From positions 372,001 through 436,000 of the forward strand of contig CAVXLG010000012.1 in the NCBI GenBank assembly GCA_963762615.1: a stretch of 64,000 nt of DNA, written 5' to 3'. Positions 8,574-17,743 of the stretch are shown here, one piece after another (the stretch's first letter is position 1; the number at the start of each line of letters is the position of its first letter). Under the pieces are notes generated by a model, which was not told the origin of the DNA, made no database searches, and worked only from the letters and a program-made list of their open reading frames with translations. This DNA is from PALSA-505 sp963762615 (GTDB lineage: Bacteria; Actinomycetota; Actinomycetes; Streptosporangiales; Streptosporangiaceae). The position numbers and the translations under genes are program-made.

Positions 8574-9890
8574 TTAGGTCTGGCTGACCACGAACGCCTG
8601 GGTGTGGCCGGAGCTGTCGGTGTATTGCCCGCCTGCGCTGCAGTTGCCCGCCGAGGCGCACGACACCGCGTTGATCGCGGCGTACCCGCCGGTGTTGAGG
8701 GCGGCAGTGCCGGGGACTTCCTTTGCCTTTCCCCAGGTGCCGCCGACCTGGCTGACCACGAACGCCTGCTGGTGGCCGGAGCTGTCCTTGTAGGTCCCGC
8801 CTGCGCTGCAGTTGCCCGCCGAGGCGCACGACAGCCCGTTGACTCGGCGTTCCCGCCGGTGTTGAGCGCGGCGGTGCCGGGGACTTCGCTCGGCCTTGCC
8901 CCAGGTGCCGTTGACCTGGCTGACCACGAACGCCTGCTGATGGCCGGAGCTGTCAGTGTAGGTCCCGCCCGCGCTGCAGTTGCCCGCCGAGACGCACGAC
9001 ACCGAGTCGGATGCCGCGGCGACCCGCCCTGGTTGAGGGCGCGCGGTGCCGGGGACTTCCTTGGCCGTGCCCCAGGTGCCATTAACCTGGCTGACCACGA
9101 ACGCCTGCAGGTGGCCGGAGCTGTCGGTGGAGGTTCCGCCTGCGCTGCAGTTGCCCGCCGAGGCGCACGACACCGAGACTTGCATGCTCGTGTGAGGGGA
9201 TGCCGGGCACCTCCTCGCCGTTCCCCAGGTGCCGCCGACCTGGCTGACGACGAATGCCTGAAAAGCCGGAGCTGCTGCTGTAACCCCCGCCTGCGCTGCA
9301 GTTGCCCGCTGAGGCGCACGACACCGAGAAGATCGCGATAGCCCTGGGAGGGCCGACGCTGCCGGGGATTTCCTTTGCCTTTCCCCAGGTGCCGTGGACC
9401 TGGCTGACCACGAACGGGGTCTCACAGTATTGGTGGCGTAGTAGCCGCCTGCGCTGCAGTTGCCCGCCGAGGCGCACGACACCGAGTTGATCGCGGCGTT
9501 GCCGCCCTGTTGAGCGTGGCGGTGCCGGGGACTTCCTTTGCCTTTCCCCAGGTGCCGCCGACCTGGCTGACCACGAACGCCTGGAAGTTGCCGGAGCTAT
9601 CGGCGTAGGTCCCGCCTGCGCTGCAGTTGCCTGCCGAGGCGCACGACACCGAGAAGATCCGACCTGACCCGCCCTGGTTGAGCGTGGCGGTGCCGGGGAC
9701 TTCCTCTGCCTTTCCCCAGGTGCCGCCGACCTGGCTGACCACGAACGCCTGGAAGTGGCCGGAGCTATCCTCATAGGTCCCGCCTGCGCTGCAGTTGCCC
9801 GCCGAGGCGCACGACACCGAGTTGAGCTGGGCAAAGCCGCCGCTGTTGAGCGTGACGGTGCCAGGGACTTCCTTTGCTTTGCCCCAGGTG
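8574..9890 (-). repeat. Tandem repeat array, eight units of about 168 bp
   Basis: Eight imperfect tandem DNA copies underlie the protein repeats. The most constant blocks are ctgcgctgcagttgcccgcc(g) and gacctggctgaccacgaacg(c), which recur about every 150-170 bp. Such an array is prone to slippage and to collapse in assembly. Confidence 0.85.
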
Positions 9891-10030
9891 CCGCCGGAAA
9901 GCGCCCGGAGGCCAGCGGCCAGGCTCGTTCCGGCCGCCCCCCCGGTCGCGTTGGCCATCCCCACCGCCGGACCCAGCAGCACCACTACTGCTCCGGCCAT
10001 CACAGCGGCATGACGTAATAGACCACGCAT
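8574..10030 (-). pseudogene. Secreted protein with eight about 56-residue repeats, multiply frameshifted
   Basis: The start is ATG 10,030 with six G five bases upstream. The signal peptide is MRGLLRHAAVMAGAVVVLLG, with cleavage after GMANA. Eight repeats follow, each built as (G/N)GTWGKAKEVPGTA.LN.GG....SVSCASAGNCSAGG.Y.DSSG..QAFVVSQV, giving two cysteines and conserved Trp and Gly per unit. This is a secreted beta-rich repeat type common in actinomycetes. The first three units are in one frame; frame changes near 9,507, 9,421, 9,258 and 9,195, plus compensating pairs in units 6 and 7, break the rest, and the last unit ends in a proper stop at 8,574. Stated as a pseudogene, with assembly error as the alternative. 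Confidence 0.75.
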
Positions 10031-10740
10031 CGCAACCCCCCATCTCCCCGGCAAAAAGCCGCTCGCGGCGCGGGAGATCGGGGTACCGGGTAGGAGCCAC
10101 CTGCCACCCGAGGGGAGCATTACGCGGAAACCGGGAATTACCCGCCCCTTTGCGGGAGAGCGTGACATGTAGTCAAATCCAGGTCAATACAGGGACCTCA
10201 AATTTGCCTAGCTTTACACTACCTTTTACCTTGACCGGCCTATGCGCTGGCGCTGCGGCCTGCCGCCCGGCCGTGGTTGCAGCCATGCCCGGTCCGTCTG
10301 ACATCTGCCTGATGCCTCCCCCGTCCGTGATCCGGGGTGACTTCGCCTGCCGTCCTTTCTGATAGGCGCCGACCCGGGTGAGTGGCCTCCGGGTCAATGG
10401 CCGGACGATGTCCCGGTCGGCGCGACGGCCCGCAAGAGGCGCCATTGACGTGAGAGCCACGAACGGGACCATGCGAGCACGAGGAAGGACAGCGGCGCTG
10501 CCACTCGCCCGCGACCTGCCGGGTGAGCCGCCTGGATTGGCGCTGTGCAGGTGTGGCCCGGCGTGCGCCGGGCGGGCCTCGGGAAAGGCTGAGCCTGGCG
10601 CTGACGCCGGGCCAGCGGCGCCGCAGGCGCCGCCTTGATCATAGAAAGGGCAGATTCGGCAACGCCTGGCTCGTGCAGCTGCACTCTGCCGATCCTGGCT
10701 TGGCGGCGTGTCTGTGGGCGATGCCGCCCGGGGGTCCGTC
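10031..10740. other. Non-coding region with GC-rich inverted repeats
   Basis: No supported gene in about 710 bases. It includes the promoter region of the repeat protein and a perfect inverted repeat, GGCGCC-GCA-GGCGCC (10,617-10,631), shortly after the end of the leftward 2H-phosphoesterase gene. This could serve as a terminator, since the gene is transcribed towards it. Confidence 0.4.
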
Positions 10741-11379
10741 CTATGCAGTGGCCCCGGCGTGGAGGCGAATCGTCCTGACGGTGCGCCAGTCCCAGCGGCG
10801 CTCGGGGCCGTGCTGGATGATAAGGCTGAGCGCTCTTATCTGGATCTGGGTTTTCGGCAGTTGCCTGCCCAGCGCGGCGATGATCGGCTGAGCGGGCTGG
10901 TCTGAGGTGCTGTAGCAGATCGTGACGTGGGGAGTCCAGGTAGAAGGATCACCGCCGGGAACCTGGTGGCCCATCACCTTACGGGTGGCGGTCCTGGCCG
11001 CCTCGCGGAAGGGGGCCAGCGCTTGGGCTGGCGTCACGGCGAGCATGATCGCCTCGGGGTGATAGAGGACTTTGCCGAGCGTGACCTGGACTGGAGGCAG
11101 GTCGGCCAGCAGCTCAGCTGCGGTCTTCGCCATCTGGTCTAGCTGATCCCCGGTGAGGTCGGCTGCGGGACCGGCAACCAGGGCGGTCATGTGCAGCCAT
11201 TCCAGCGGGGTCATATGCAGCCCGCCGAAGCGGGATAGCCGCTGTTGTGCTTGCCGGGCCAGCTCGACGGCCTGCGGGTAGTCGTGCATGAGCACGTGCC
11301 AGTACACGGTCCCCTCGCCATGCGCGGGTTCGGGCCGGTGCTGCCAACGGTCGGCCATCTGGGCTGGCATGGTGGTCAT
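10741..11379 (-). CDS. 2H phosphoesterase / 2'-5' RNA ligase-like protein
   Basis: 212 residues starting at ATG 11,379, whose ATGA overlaps the stop of the upstream regulator gene. The two H-x-T motifs of the 2H superfamily are present: HMTALVAG near residue 64 and HVTICYS near residue 161, with the expected spacing. Enzymes of this group hydrolyse or ligate 2'-5' or cyclic phosphodiester bonds in small RNAs and nucleotides; the substrate here is unknown. Pairing with an HTH/repeat regulator in an AICE control region is common in Streptomyces elements. The frame is intact, although its coupled upstream partner is frameshifted, which would reduce its translation. Confidence 0.75.
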   Translation of the reverse strand: MTTMPAQMADRWQHRPEPAHGEGTVYWHVLMHDYPQAVELARQAQQRLSRFGGLHMTPLEWLHMTALVAGPAADLTGDQLDQMAKTAAELLADLPPVQVTLGKVLYHPEAIMLAVTPAQALAPFREAARTATRKVMGHQVPGGDPSTWTPHVTICYSTSDQPAQPIIAALGRQLPKTQIQIRALSLIIQHGPERRWDWRTVRTIRLHAGATA

Positions 11380-12629
11380 CCGGCCTCCTGGTCGGTCGCC
11401 ACGGGGAGCGCGCCCGCGTTGAAGTCGCGGATCTGGGGCCGCAGGCTGGCGGCGAGGCGCTGGAGGCGAATCGCCGCCGGGCGAGTGGGCGTCGAGGTAG
11501 CGCAGCCAGCGGGTGACGGTGGCGATGCGCAGCTGGGGAGCTAGCGCCAGCATGGGTGCCACCTGGTCAGCCGCCCCGTCGAGGGAGTCTTGCAGGAGAT
11601 GGGCGATGGCGGCGCCGATCCGCATCTGTGCCCACGTTCCCGGAATAGCGTGGCTCACCGGCGGCCCATTGTTCGTCTGCCCGGCCGCTGCGCGGAGCGC
11701 TCCGCCCGGGTCGCCGGTTCGCAGCAGGACGGAAAGCTTGAAGATAGCCTGGCGCCCGGCCGGGAATGACCACGGTGACGTGCCGTTGTCCCCGCCGGTG
11801 AGCAGTTCGGCGAAGGTCTCGGCCCGCGCGAGTGATTGCCGGGCGCGTGCTTGGTCGCCAAGTAGCGCGGCGGCGTTGGCCTCAAAGCTGGCGAGCTGGA
11901 CGCTCATCGGGGTAACCGGGCCATGTTCGAATCCGCGCCGGGCGAAGTCCGCGGCGGCGGCATAGTTGTGCTGCCAGCGGGTGTCTTGGCCAGCGCATAG
12001 AAGGCGGTGGCCTGGCTGGCGTCGGCCTCTTGTAGCCATAGCAGCGCAGTGTGGCCGTAGTTCTCGGCGGCCTGGTCCTGGCCGAGGTCGCCGAGCAGGA
12101 CGCTGGCGTGCGCCAGGAGGCTGCCATCGAGGCGGATCAGTTCCCTGGTCTGGCGTAGCCGCTGCTTTCCGCCGCGCAGCAGCAGTTGTGCGTGGCCGTG
12201 CAGCCGGAGGACGTCGGCGAGCACCTCGCGGGCGGGGGCTTGGGTGTGCCGCCCAGCTACAGTGATCATGGTTTGCTCTAGGTGCTCGATCGCCGCGTCG
12301 CTGGTGTTGGTCGCGGTGATCCACGTCGTGAGACCGCCGACATCTAGCGGCGCCGGGGTGAGGTGCCAGTGTCGGCGTCCGGCATGACCCTGGCCGCGTT
12401 CGGCCAAGATGAGCCCGAACTGGGTACGGGCGGGCGCGGGTGCCAGGGCCAGCGCGGCATCGAGGATCTCCTGCATGAAGGGCCGGGGCACGATGTCAGG
12501 CTGGGTGCGCCAGGCGGCGACAGTGCGGACCGCGACGTCGAGATGCGCGGCGAAGGCCTCGTTGGTCATGCGAAGCGCCTCGCGCAGGGCATCGGCGCGT
12601 TCGCCTGTCCATGAGGCCACCAGGTCCAT
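11376..12629 (-). pseudogene. HTH regulator with helical-repeat domain, frameshifted
   Basis: Translation from ATG 12,629 gives an N-terminal helix-turn-helix (LREALRMTNEAFAAHLDVAVRT then VAAWRTQP), followed by an alpha-helical, TPR-like region typical of actinomycete XRE/TPR regulators (GHAQLLLRGGKQRLRQTREL; LDGSLLAHASVLLGDLG). At about 11,975 the frame breaks: one missing G in aag(g)acacc moves the continuation (DTRWQHNYAAAADFARRGFE...) to another frame. A second break near 11,475 precedes the natural end, where IRLQRLAASLRPQIRDFNAG leads to a TGA overlapping the 2H gene start. If real, the protein is inactive. It is probably the element's second regulator. Single-base changes also fit sequencing error. 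Confidence 0.7.
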
Positions 12630-12790
12630 AGTCAGGTCTTTGCCCTTCCAGCGCGGTCTTGCACCGCAACTGCACTGTGGCTGCATTGTGCGTGCATGGC
12701 TACTCGCCCATCCTGCGGCCAGCCTGAATGTGTGGGTAACCAGCGGATCGAGCCGATGGTGCGAAGGCCGCAGCCCTGACCGCTGAGGGG

Positions 12791-13147
12791 TCATCGGGCC
12801 TGTTCCTCGGCCGGAAGGCGGGCAGCAGCTCGGCAATGTCTTTTCGGCAGTGGCCAGGTCGTTCCTGCTGCGCCGCAGCTGACCTGAAGGTCGGCCAGTC
12901 CGGTGCGCAAGGTCGGGCTGGCGTCTGCGGGATCGCGGACGTAGGCACCTTGCGCTGGGCGTATTTGCACCAGTCCCTCGGCGGCGAGTATCCGGATGGC
13001 GGCCTGTGCCGTGTTCACGGCCACGTGGTGCGTGGCTCGGAGCTGGCGGTAGGAAGGGATTCTGCTGCCAGGCGGGTAGACCCCGGCCTCGATCTGGGCT
13101 CTGAGGGCGCCCGCGAGCTGCCTGCTCGCGATTTCCGGCTGCGTCAC
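12791..13147 (-). CDS. GntR-family repressor (KorSA-like)
   Basis: 118 residues. An N-terminal winged helix of the GntR type is clear: SRQLAGALRAQIEAGVYPPG, then SRIPSYRQLRATHHVAVNTA, then LAAEGLVQIRPAQGAYV. The C-terminal 40 residues look out of frame: the expected QLRRSRNDLATAEK and DIAELL coiled segment is readable in the other two frames, and the last residues (ARLPAEEQAR) return to the first frame, so about three compensating indels are implied. In pSAM2-type elements the GntR protein KorSA represses the divergent pra gene. The divergent Pra-like gene and a palindrome between them support that role. Confidence 0.75.
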   Translation of the reverse strand: MTQPEIASRQLAGALRAQIEAGVYPPGSRIPSYRQLRATHHVAVNTAQAAIRILAAEGLVQIRPAQGAYVRDPADASPTLRTGLADLQVSCGAAGTTWPLPKRHCRAAARLPAEEQAR

Positions 13148-13202
13148 GAGCCAAGTGTAACTAGCTGTCCTGCGACAGTGCTTGAATCTTCTGCCCTAGG
13201 AC

Positions 13203-13228
13203 ACCTAAACTGTATTAATACACTAGGT
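13203..13228. promoter_or_regulatory. Palindromic operator between gntR and pra-like gene
   Basis: The intergenic region contains the perfect 12-bp palindrome TGTATTAATACA (13,211-13,222), flanked by ACCTA and TAGGT arms, in otherwise GC-rich DNA. Its AT-rich core and position match operators of GntR repressors controlling the pra promoter in AICEs. Confidence 0.55.
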
Positions 13229-13273
13229 TGCGTAAGGTGCGCAGCCGTTTCAACTCAATCGGAGGTGGAGGCT

Positions 13274-13696
13274 ATGGCCTTCAAGAACGGAACGCGGCTC
13301 CCGGTGACCATGCAGCAGGTGTTTCCGCAAGGTTGTCACCTGATGCCGGACTCGATCACCGAGGCGCAGGACTACGACGAGAAGACCCGGATCCGCACCC
13401 CGGCGATCGACAAGGTGACGGGAAAGCGGGTGTTCCAGTGCCGGGTGGCCGACATGGACCCCGAGCTGGAGGGCCGGTCGCGGGAGACGGTGGTCAAGAT
13501 ACTGGCCGACCGGCCGCCGTCCCCGCCGACCGGGAGCCCGTTCGAGCTGGTCGAGTTCGACGGCCTGCAGGTCACGCCGTACGTGGACTCCGGCCGCTGC
13601 CAGGGCCAGGGCCGGTGCAACGCGCGGATGGCGTTCTCGCTGCGCGCCACCGGGATCAAGGCGGCGGCCCGGGCCGCGAGCAAGGACGCCGCGTAA
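13274..13696 (+). CDS. Pra-like replication/integration/excision activator
   Basis: 140 residues from ATG 13,274, with ribosome site ggaggtggagg. The sequence pattern (MAFKNGTRLPVTMQQVFPQG, MPDSITEAQDYDEKTR, DKVTGKRVFQCRV, DPELEGRSRETVVKILA, FELVEFDGLQVTPYVD) matches the small AICE proteins annotated as plasmid replication, integration and excision activator, after Pra of pSAM2. There it switches on rep, xis and int. It lies divergent from the gntR repressor and heads the rightward operon, and its TAA shares one base with the next ATG. The frame is intact. Confidence 0.8.
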   Translation: MAFKNGTRLPVTMQQVFPQGCHLMPDSITEAQDYDEKTRIRTPAIDKVTGKRVFQCRVADMDPELEGRSRETVVKILADRPPSPPTGSPFELVEFDGLQVTPYVDSGRCQGQGRCNARMAFSLRATGIKAAARAASKDAA

Positions 13697-13950
13697 TGCC
13701 CGCCCGCCGGGTCACCACGGTGACCATGCCGGTCGATGGCCGGTCTGGGGTCGCATTCGAGGCCTACCGGGAACGCACTCCGCTGCTGACCATCTGGGCC
13801 GCAAGGCCCGGGCTGCTGGTCACGCTCACCTTGCCCGAGCACCTGAACGCGGGGCACGTGCGGTTCGCCCGCGATCTCGCCGCCACCACGGCGCGGTATG
13901 CGGCCGAGGTGGAACGGGCCTGGCGCGGCCTGCCCGCCGTGTCCAGCGGG
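13696..13950 (+). CDS. Small AICE protein of unknown function
   Basis: Starts one base inside the stop of the Pra-like gene (TAATG). About 85 residues read well (MPARRVTTVTMPVDGRSGVA, RTPLLTIWAARPGLLVTLTL, AATTARYAAEVERAWRGLPA); beyond that the frame stays open by running into the next gene, so the natural stop is probably lost by an indel near 13,940-13,960 and the given end is approximate. It is part of the conserved operon between pra and traB in pSAM2-like elements. No function is assigned. Confidence 0.5.
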
Positions 13951-14053
13951 CATCTGCGTGATGTTCGTGGCCCCGGCCGGTGTTCGCCGCACCAGCCGGG
14001 GCCCTTTCCCTTTCGTCCCTGCCCGAGCACCACTCAGGAAGGACCCACCCATC

Positions 14054-14304
14054 ATGACCGATCAGCCCGCCCGGGTCACCCCGGCCGAGATCAGCGCCCT
14101 GCTCGACCAGGCTCGCCGCCTCACCCCGGACGCGCCGCTGGCCGAGCGGATCGCCTACCACGAGCGCAAGGCGCGTGCTGCTGTCGCGCGATCGCCGCCA
14201 GCCTGGACACCGCCGAGGCGCACCAGGTGGCCGCCGACGCCTGGCATTACGTCGCCGCCTGCTGGTCAGCGCCAGCAGCAGGCCGGGACGGAGGTGGCCG
14301 ATGA
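14054..14304 (+). pseudogene. Small AICE protein, frameshifted
   Basis: ATG 14,054, preceded by gaaggacccacccatc, opens with MTDQPARVTPAEISALLDQA then RRLTPDAPLAERIAYHERKA. Near 14,178 the continuation IAASLDTAEAHQVAADAWHY moves to another frame, and that frame ends in a TGA overlapping the traB ATG (ATGA). One single-base indel restores a protein of about 83 residues. Function is unknown; the position suggests a helper of transfer or spread. Confidence 0.55.
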
Positions 14305-15733
14305 AGATGTCCGCGTTCTCCGGCCAGCAGCTGGCCCAGCTGGACAACCCGGACCCGTTCGCCCCGCCGGTGTGGCGCTCGCCGGTCTACCACACCCCCG
14401 GCTGGGTGATCACGATCGTGCAGCTGGTCCGGGGCATCGTCGCGCTGGTCAAGTTCCTGGCCCGGCACCCGCTGCTGGACCTGGTGCTCGCCGTCGAGCT
14501 ACTGGCCTGGAGCCGGGCCGGATGGCCCGGCCCGGTCATCCTGACCAGAACCGTGACCGCGGTGCTCGTCGTCTGGCGGGTGCGCTGGCCCGCCTCGTTC
14601 TCCCGGTTCATCGGCTCCCCGGTGCGGGGCAAGTGGCGGCGCTGGCACTACCAGCGGCACTGGCTGGCCGTGCTGACCATCGCCCACCTGGTTCCGGTGT
14701 ACCGGGGCCAGGTGCTGGTGCCCGTGCTGGGCAAGGTCAGCTCGACGAAGTTCACCGACCGGGTGCCCGTCCGGCTGGTCTCCGGCCAGGCCGCCGCCGA
14801 CTTCGCCGCCCGGGCCGAGAACCTGGCGCACGGGTTCGGCGCCCTGCTGTGCCGGGTCCGCACCGCCCGGCCCGGCTTCCTGATCCTCGAATTCGTCCGC
14901 CGCGACGCCCTGGCCGCCATCATCCCGGCCCTGGCCATCCCCGGGCAGGCCGACTTGAAGGCGCTGGCCGTGGGCCGCCGCGAGGACGGGTCAGCCTGGC
15001 TGGTCCGGCTGCACGGCACCCACCTGCTGATCGCCGGGGCCACCGGCGCCGGGAAAGGCTCGGTCATCTGGTCGCTGATCCGGGCCATGCTCGGCCTGCT
15101 GCAGGCCGGGCTGGTGCGCATCCTGGCCGCCGATCCGAAGGTGATGGAACTGGCCTACGGCCGGGCCATCTTCGACACCTGCGGCCAGTACGCCGCCGAC
15201 TCCCGAGGCGATCGTCGCCATGCTCGAAGCCGCCGTCAGCGACATGCAGGCCCGGGCCGCCCAGCTGGCCGGGCAAGCAGCGCGACCACACCCCGACATC
15301 GAGTTCCCGTTCGTGGTGATCGCTGGTGGACGAGGTGGCGTTCCTGACCGCCTACCAGCCCGACCGGCAGCTGCGCGAGCGGGTCAAGGCCGCCCTCGCG
15401 ACCCTGACGACGCAGGGCCGGGCGGTGGGCTACTGCGTGGTGGCCGCGCTGCAGGACCCGCGCAAGGAGGTCATGTCGATCCGCAACCTGTTCCCGGACC
15501 GGATCGCGATGCGGCTGGACGAGCCGGAGCAGGTGGACATGGTGCTCGGCGACGGCGCCAGAGACAGGGGTGCCACCTCTGATCTGATCTCGTCTGATCC
15601 GGCGACCGGCGCCGGGGTGGCATTCGTCCGCCTGGAGGCCGACCCCGACCCGGTGCGGGTCCGCGCTGCCTGGGTGTCCGACGCCGACATCCGGGCCATG
15701 GCTGAGTCAGTGCACCGCCGCGTTCGGGCCTGA
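14301..15733 (+). pseudogene. traB: TraB/FtsK-type DNA translocase, two frameshifts
   Basis: From ATG 14,301 the protein has an N-terminal membrane region (TPGWVITIVQLVRGIVALVK; HPLLDLVLAVELLAW), a linker, and an FtsK/SpoIIIE ATPase with Walker A GATGAGKGS. After ADPKVMELAYGRAIFDTCGQ the frame changes near 15,205 (an extra C in tccc) to EAIVAMLEAAVSDMQARAAQ. It changes again near 15,326 (an extra base in gctggtgg) to VDEVAFLTAYQPD, holding the Walker B acid residues, and runs intact to 15,733. TraB proteins move double-stranded DNA between mycelia. Two single-base insertions break an otherwise complete gene of about 477 codons, so it is either recently inactivated or misread. Confidence 0.82.
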
Positions 15734-15766
15734 TCGCGAGCTGCGTGCGATCGAGGGCGAGGCCGC

Positions 15767-15931
15767 ATGAACCTGACCCTGACGAGCTGGCGGACCGATG
15801 ACCCGTGCCCGTGCTGCGGCCGGGCGCTGACGGCCACCGACGACGGGGCAGCCCAGATCACCCTGGACTGCCTGCTCTGCGGCTGGTCGGACACCTGGAC
15901 CGGCGACCACGGAACCGGGGTGATCGGATGA
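15767..15931 (+). CDS. Small zinc-ribbon protein in AICE operon
   Basis: 54 residues, ATG 15,767 to a TGA overlapping the rep ATG (ATGA). It contains a C-x-C-C ... C-x-x-C pattern (DPCPCCGR and LDCLLCGWSDTW), a compact zinc ribbon. Tiny zinc-ribbon proteins preceding the initiator gene occur in other AICEs. Tight coupling suggests co-expression with the initiator. The specific role is unknown. Confidence 0.6.
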   Translation: MNLTLTSWRTDDPCPCCGRALTATDDGAAQITLDCLLCGWSDTWTGDHGTGVIG

Positions 15932-17555
15932 CGACGACCTCGACCCGGGCCGAGCGGATGGCGATGCCGCTGGCCCGCGACTCGATCCGGAAGATCGCCG
16001 AGGCCTGCGGCGGGTGCCTGCGGCCGGTGCAGCTGCGCCGCACCGACACTGTCAGCGGCCAGTCCGAGACCATCATGATCCCCTGCGGCGCCACGCTGGT
16101 CAGCCTGTGCCCGCCGTGCGCGGAGCGGGCTAAGTCGCTGCGCATCTCCCAGTGCCGGGAGGGCTGGCACCTCGAGGACGAGCCCGACCTGGGCCCGGCC
16201 GCGCCCGATGAGATGCAGGAGTACTGGCTGACCTTGCGCGCCGAGGCCCAGGCAAGCGGGATAAAGCCGACGCGGCGGGCGAGGGCACCGGTGACCTGGA
16301 TGAGCTCATCGGCGAGCTGGACACCGAAATCACCAAGGCGGGCATCCGCGGCACCGTCACCACTAGCAACGGCGGAAAGGACGGGAAGGCGAAGGCGGGC
16401 CGGCGGTCCCGGTCCACCCGGCGCCGCCAGGACGCCCCCGACCTGCCTCGCCGCAAGGTCGAGAACCGCACCACCGGCCGGGTGTTCACCGCGCCGGACG
16501 GCAAGCGCTACCGGCCGTCCATGTTCCTCACCCTGACCTGTGACAGCTACGGCAAGGTCCGCGACGACGGCACCCCGGTCGATCCGGAGTCGTATGACTA
16601 CCAGCGGGCCGCCCGGGACGCGCTGCACTTCGCCGCCCTGTTCGACCGGTTCATCAAGAACCTGCGCCGCGTCCTCGGCTACGAGGTGCAGTATTTCGGC
16701 GCCGTCGAACCCCAGCGGCGGCTCGCCCCGCACATCCACATCGCCATCAGAGGCGCGGTGCCCCGGGCGCTGCTGCGGCAGGTGCTCGCCGCCACCTACC
16801 ACCAGGTCTGGTGGCCCTCAACGGATGTTGTCCGCTTTGACGGGGACGAGCTGCCGGTCTGGGACGAGGACACCCGCACCTACCTCGACCCGGCCACCGG
16901 AGAAGTGCTGACTGCCTGGGACCGGGCGCTGGACGCCATCGGCCCCAAGGATGCGCCGCTGCATGTGGCCCGGTTCGGGACCAAGTTCGACGCCCAGGGC
17001 GTGCTGGCCGGGTCCAAGGATGCCGCCCGGTGCATCCGTTACCTCACCAAGTACCTCACCAAGCACGTCGCCGACTGCCACCACCCCGAGCACCGACGCC
17101 CAGCGGGCGCACGCGGTCCGGCTGGCCGAGGCGCTGCGGTTCGAGCCATGCTCGCCGACGTGCGCGAACTGGCTGCGCTACGGCATCCAGCCGAAGAACG
17201 CCCGCGCAGGCCTGCGCCCGGGCGCGTGCAAGGGCAAGGCGCACCGGCCCGAGCACGTCGGCTACGCCGGACGGCGGGTGCTGACTTCCCGCAAATGGTC
17301 CGGCAAGACCCTGGCCGACCACCGCGCCGACCGCAAGGCGTGGCTGGTCCACACGCTCGGCCTGGAGCCACCCGACCCGGGCCGGTACACCTGGCACGTG
17401 GTCGCCCCGGCCGACAGCGATTACCTGCCACCGGACAAGCGGCTGTTGCACATCGTCGCCGACCGCGCCCGGTGGCAGGCCGCGCTCACCGAAGCCAGAC
17501 GAAGAACAAAAGAACCGGGCGGCAATCTTTCGGCAACGGGGAGCGGGCGGCATGA
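15928..17555 (+). pseudogene. repSA: RepSA-like replication initiator, frameshifted
   Basis: The N-terminal part from ATG 15,928 contains zinc-binding cysteines (EACGGCLRP; LCPPCAERAKSLR). Near 16,262 one G is missing in the gggataaa run; the next frame carries GRVFTAPDGKRYRPSMFLTL, the H-x-H region APHIHIAIRG, and FGTKFDAQGV...RYLTKYLTKHVADCHHPE. Near 17,088 one extra base moves the rest (DAQRAHAVRLAEALRFEPCS; ACKGKAHRPEHVGYAGRRVL) to a third frame. A last shift near 17,500 would reach the stop that overlaps xis by ATGA. The order and motifs are those of the pSAM2 RepSA family of rolling-circle initiators. As read, the gene is broken. Confidence 0.78.
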
Positions 17556-17743
17556 CAAACACGAACGCGGACGGACTACTGACCGTTCAGGAAGCTGCTG
17601 ACTGGCTTCGGATCAGTCGATGGTCGGTCTACAACCTGATACGAGACAATCAGCTGCGCACAATCAAGATCGGTCGCCGCAGGCTGGTCACCCGGGTTGC
17701 GTTGGCTGAATGCGTTGAGCTGTTGGCGAAGGACGCTGCCTGA
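17552..17743 (+). CDS. xis: Excisionase (helix-turn-helix)
   Basis: 63 residues with a MerR/excisionase-type helix-turn-helix (LLTVQEAADWLRISRWSVYN followed by LIRDNQLRTIKIGRRRLV). Its ATG overlaps the rep stop and its TGA overlaps the int ATG by one base (TGATG), giving a rep-xis-int operon. Proteins of this size and position direct AICE excision together with the integrase. The frame is intact. Confidence 0.88.
   Translation: MTNTNADGLLTVQEAADWLRISRWSVYNLIRDNQLRTIKIGRRRLVTRVALAECVELLAKDAA

Noticed and set aside
8574..10030. CRISPR array
   Set aside because: The 150-170-bp spacing and coding content show protein repeats; there are no short spacers or cas genes. No CRISPR array was seen elsewhere in the window.
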